From assembly GCF_902168175.1 (NCBI RefSeq), contig NZ_CABHOU010000072.1, positions 1 to 64,000 of the forward strand: DNA of 64,000 nt, written 5' to 3'. Under the pieces are notes generated by a model, which worked only from the letters and a program-made list of their open reading frames with translations, did no database searches and had not been told where the DNA came from. The translations under genes and the position numbers were made by a program. This DNA comes from an uncultured Chitinophaga sp. GTDB taxonomy: Bacteria > Bacteroidota > Bacteroidia > Chitinophagales > Chitinophagaceae. Below are positions 62,373 to 64,000 of the stretch, piece after piece (the first letter of the stretch is position 1; every line of letters begins with the position of its first letter).

Positions 62373-62529
62373 AAGCACAGGAGTGATCGTTTCGTCGGTA
62401 AATCCCGGCAACGTACCATGAACTTTCCTTGTTACAGGCGTTTGGTGTTTTTATTTTAAAAATATTGATATATATTGGTTCGTTACCAAGATCTATAGTA
62501 AAATTAATACCCAGCACGTCACAACATTT

Positions 62530-63273
62530 ATGAATCGCTTTACCTGCTTATCCTGCATTGTTTTTTGTTTAACAGCTTTTTCCAGGGTGGCGTCCGCACA
62601 GGACCAGCCGGTGGATACGAGCGTCCGTGAATCTGCCATCCGCAATGCGGAAGCATACTATCACCAGGTGATCGCTTCGCAGTCGCGCCTCTATAACGGC
62701 AGCGAGTACGTGCCTTACGCTTTCAAGCTCGACGATGGCAGCCATTATTTCCTTTCCGATACGCTGGAGGTGGGCTCTGTGGTGTATGATGGGCTCCGTT
62801 TCGATAACGTGGCCATGATGTACGACCAGGTAAAAGACCAGCTGGTAGTGCAGGAGGCGGGCAACTTCTTCAAAATTTACCTGGTAAATGAAAAGGTATC
62901 TGAGTTTTCTTTGCTGGGTCATACTTTCGTACGCATCGTGCCCGATAGTCTGAATGCCCGGGTAATCAGCACCGGCTTTTTTGACCGCCGTTACCAGGGA
63001 AAAAGCGGGGTATATGTAAAAACGAGTAAAATGATACAGGAAGCCACCACCAACGAGGGTATCAAGCGTACTATTAATAGTGTAATACGTTATTACGTGC
63101 TGATGGCCGGGAAGTTCCATCCGGTAAAAAAGGAAAAATCGGTGCTGGCCCTGCTGGGCGATAAAAAGAAAGAAGTTCGCCAGTACCTCCGTAAAAATAA
63201 GATCAAGTATAAAAAAGACCGTGCAACTGCCATTGCCAGTACTATCGCTTACTATGACCAACTGATCAAGTAA
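62530..63273 (+). CDS. Secreted hypothetical protein upstream of a TonB receptor
   Basis: A 247-residue protein, signal peptide MNRFTCLSCIVFCLTAFSRVASAQ. Its body has FKLDDGSHYFLSDTLEVGSVVYDGLRF and KDQLVVQEAGNFFKIYLVNEKVSEF, then a basic C-terminal helix pair (KKKEVRQYLRKNKIKYKKDRATAIASTIAYYDQLI). It may be an envelope accessory protein. It is 4 bp before the TonB-dependent receptor gene, so the two are co-expressed. Confidence 0.75.
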   Translation: MNRFTCLSCIVFCLTAFSRVASAQDQPVDTSVRESAIRNAEAYYHQVIASQSRLYNGSEYVPYAFKLDDGSHYFLSDTLEVGSVVYDGLRFDNVAMMYDQVKDQLVVQEAGNFFKIYLVNEKVSEFSLLGHTFVRIVPDSLNARVISTGFFDRRYQGKSGVYVKTSKMIQEATTNEGIKRTINSVIRYYVLMAGKFHPVKKEKSVLALLGDKKKEVRQYLRKNKIKYKKDRATAIASTIAYYDQLIK

Positions 63274-63277
63274 AATC

Positions 63278-64000
63278 ATGCTATTACGCCTTCAACTTCT
63301 TTTTATTTCCCTGTTGCTGTGCCTGGGCGCTCACGCGCAAACGCCAACGGAGAAACTGATTACAGCAGACTTTTCTGATCTGCCTGTAGAACGTTTTCTG
63401 CAATCGCTGGAAGCCCGCTCCGGGTACAAGTTTTATTACGATACCGCTCATTTCGACAGTTTGCGTATTACACTCAGTGTAAAAGAAGCACCGCTGTCGC
63501 AGGTATTACAGCGGGGTCTTAGCGGCTCACAGCTTAATTACGCGATCGACGGCAACCGTGTTTACATTACCAAAGAACGCAGCATACGACTGGTACTCCC
63601 TGAAGAATATTTCGTTCGCAGGGCGGAAGATCCCGCTCAGCCTAAAAAAACGGACGAAGTGATCGACTACCAGCAAACGACCAAAACAGTACAGGAGGCT
63701 ACGCTGGAAAATAAACTTTATACCATCGGTGTGGTGGGTGGCAGTAAAGATGCTACCGTGAACCTGGCCGGTTACATCCGCAATACACAAACCGGCGAAC
63801 CCGTAATAGGGGTGTCGGTTTATGTTGATAAGCCTAAACGGGTAGGCGTGGCAACCGACCAATACGGTTATTACTCCATTAACCTGCCCCGTGGCCGTCA
63901 TGTGCTGCATATTCAAAGCATTGGTATGCGTGATACCCGCAGGCAGATTTTATTGAACGACCATGGTAAACTGAACATAGAAGTGCAGGAGCAGGTGATT
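63278..64000 (+). CDS. TonB-dependent receptor N-terminus (STN plus carboxypeptidase-regulatory domain), cut by window edge
   Basis: Open from the ATG at 63278 to the window end (241 codons). It has a signal peptide (MLLRLQLLFISLLLCLGAHAQ), then an STN/secretin-N-like domain (LPVERFLQSLEARSGYKFYYD...ITLSVKEAPLSQVLQRGL). A CarboxypepD_reg-like domain follows (NLAGYIRNTQTGEPVIGVSVYVD...GVATDQYGYYSINLPRGRHVL). This N-terminal order marks Bacteroidota TonB-dependent receptors of the SusC-like or signalling type. The beta-barrel lies outside the window. The preceding 247-residue gene is part of the same operon. Confidence 0.85.
   Translation, partial: MLLRLQLLFISLLLCLGAHAQTPTEKLITADFSDLPVERFLQSLEARSGYKFYYDTAHFDSLRITLSVKEAPLSQVLQRGLSGSQLNYAIDGNRVYITKERSIRLVLPEEYFVRRAEDPAQPKKTDEVIDYQQTTKTVQEATLENKLYTIGVVGGSKDATVNLAGYIRNTQTGEPVIGVSVYVDKPKRVGVATDQYGYYSINLPRGRHVLHIQSIGMRDTRRQILLNDHGKLNIEVQEQVI

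Overview
The window comes from a chromosome of the phylum Bacteroidota, most likely Chitinophagaceae (Chitinophaga-like). This is inferred from gene content: an STN/carboxypeptidase-regulatory-domain TonB receptor, LytTR regulator with a paired histidine kinase, DUF1080 plus cytochrome propeller proteins, GH43, and NEW3/ABC pairs. It is also inferred from promoter boxes of the TAnnTTTG type and from the scarcity of Shine-Dalgarno sequences. No taxon was searched.

Layout. 1-2.2 kb: an ABC-2 export operon on the minus strand, entering from the left edge. 2.4-6.9 kb: small hypothetical genes, a decayed sensor-propeller lipoprotein gene, an AraC regulator, and an Old Yellow Enzyme/MDR reductase pair. 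7.1-30.1 kb: a visibly AT-rich genomic island full of defence-type genes. It has two direct repeats that each look like a broken tRNA 3' end plus terminator at its left side. An intact tRNA-Leu(CAA) lies at its right side, abutted by a large serine recombinase. The island carries an HNH nuclease, a DUF4238 protein, a PIN-domain protein with a small partner, an XRE-ImmA/IrrE protease regulator with a partner, and a putAbiC membrane protein. The centrepiece is a three-gene operon: UvrD helicase with a Cas4/AddB-like Fe-S nuclease, a type III-like adenine methyltransferase, and a Res helicase-nuclease. Next come mobile-element remnants: a RecA-like ATPase and a strawberry-notch helicase that has lost its N-terminus at the recombinase junction.

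30.5-64 kb is ordinary core and metabolic chromosome. It holds a B12-binding radical SAM protein, an S41 peptidase, a DUF1080/PA14 protein with a cytochrome c propeller, an SMP-30-like propeller, DoxX, a CrtI-like oxidoreductase, GH43 and an alpha/beta hydrolase. Further along are DUF2157-type membrane proteins, head-to-head diacylglycerol-kinase-like and APP1 phosphatase genes, a LytS/LytR-type two-component pair and a sigma/anti-sigma pair. The right part holds a TPR protein, DinB, acyl-CoA carboxylase beta, RNase HI, LD-carboxypeptidase, M28 peptidase, a GT1 glycosyltransferase and the start of a TonB-dependent receptor.

The most interesting parts are the helicase-nuclease/Mod/Res operon as a candidate composite restriction system, the tRNA-linked island boundaries, two decayed genes recognisable only by reading across frames, and an 11-bp tandem array near 60.5 kb.
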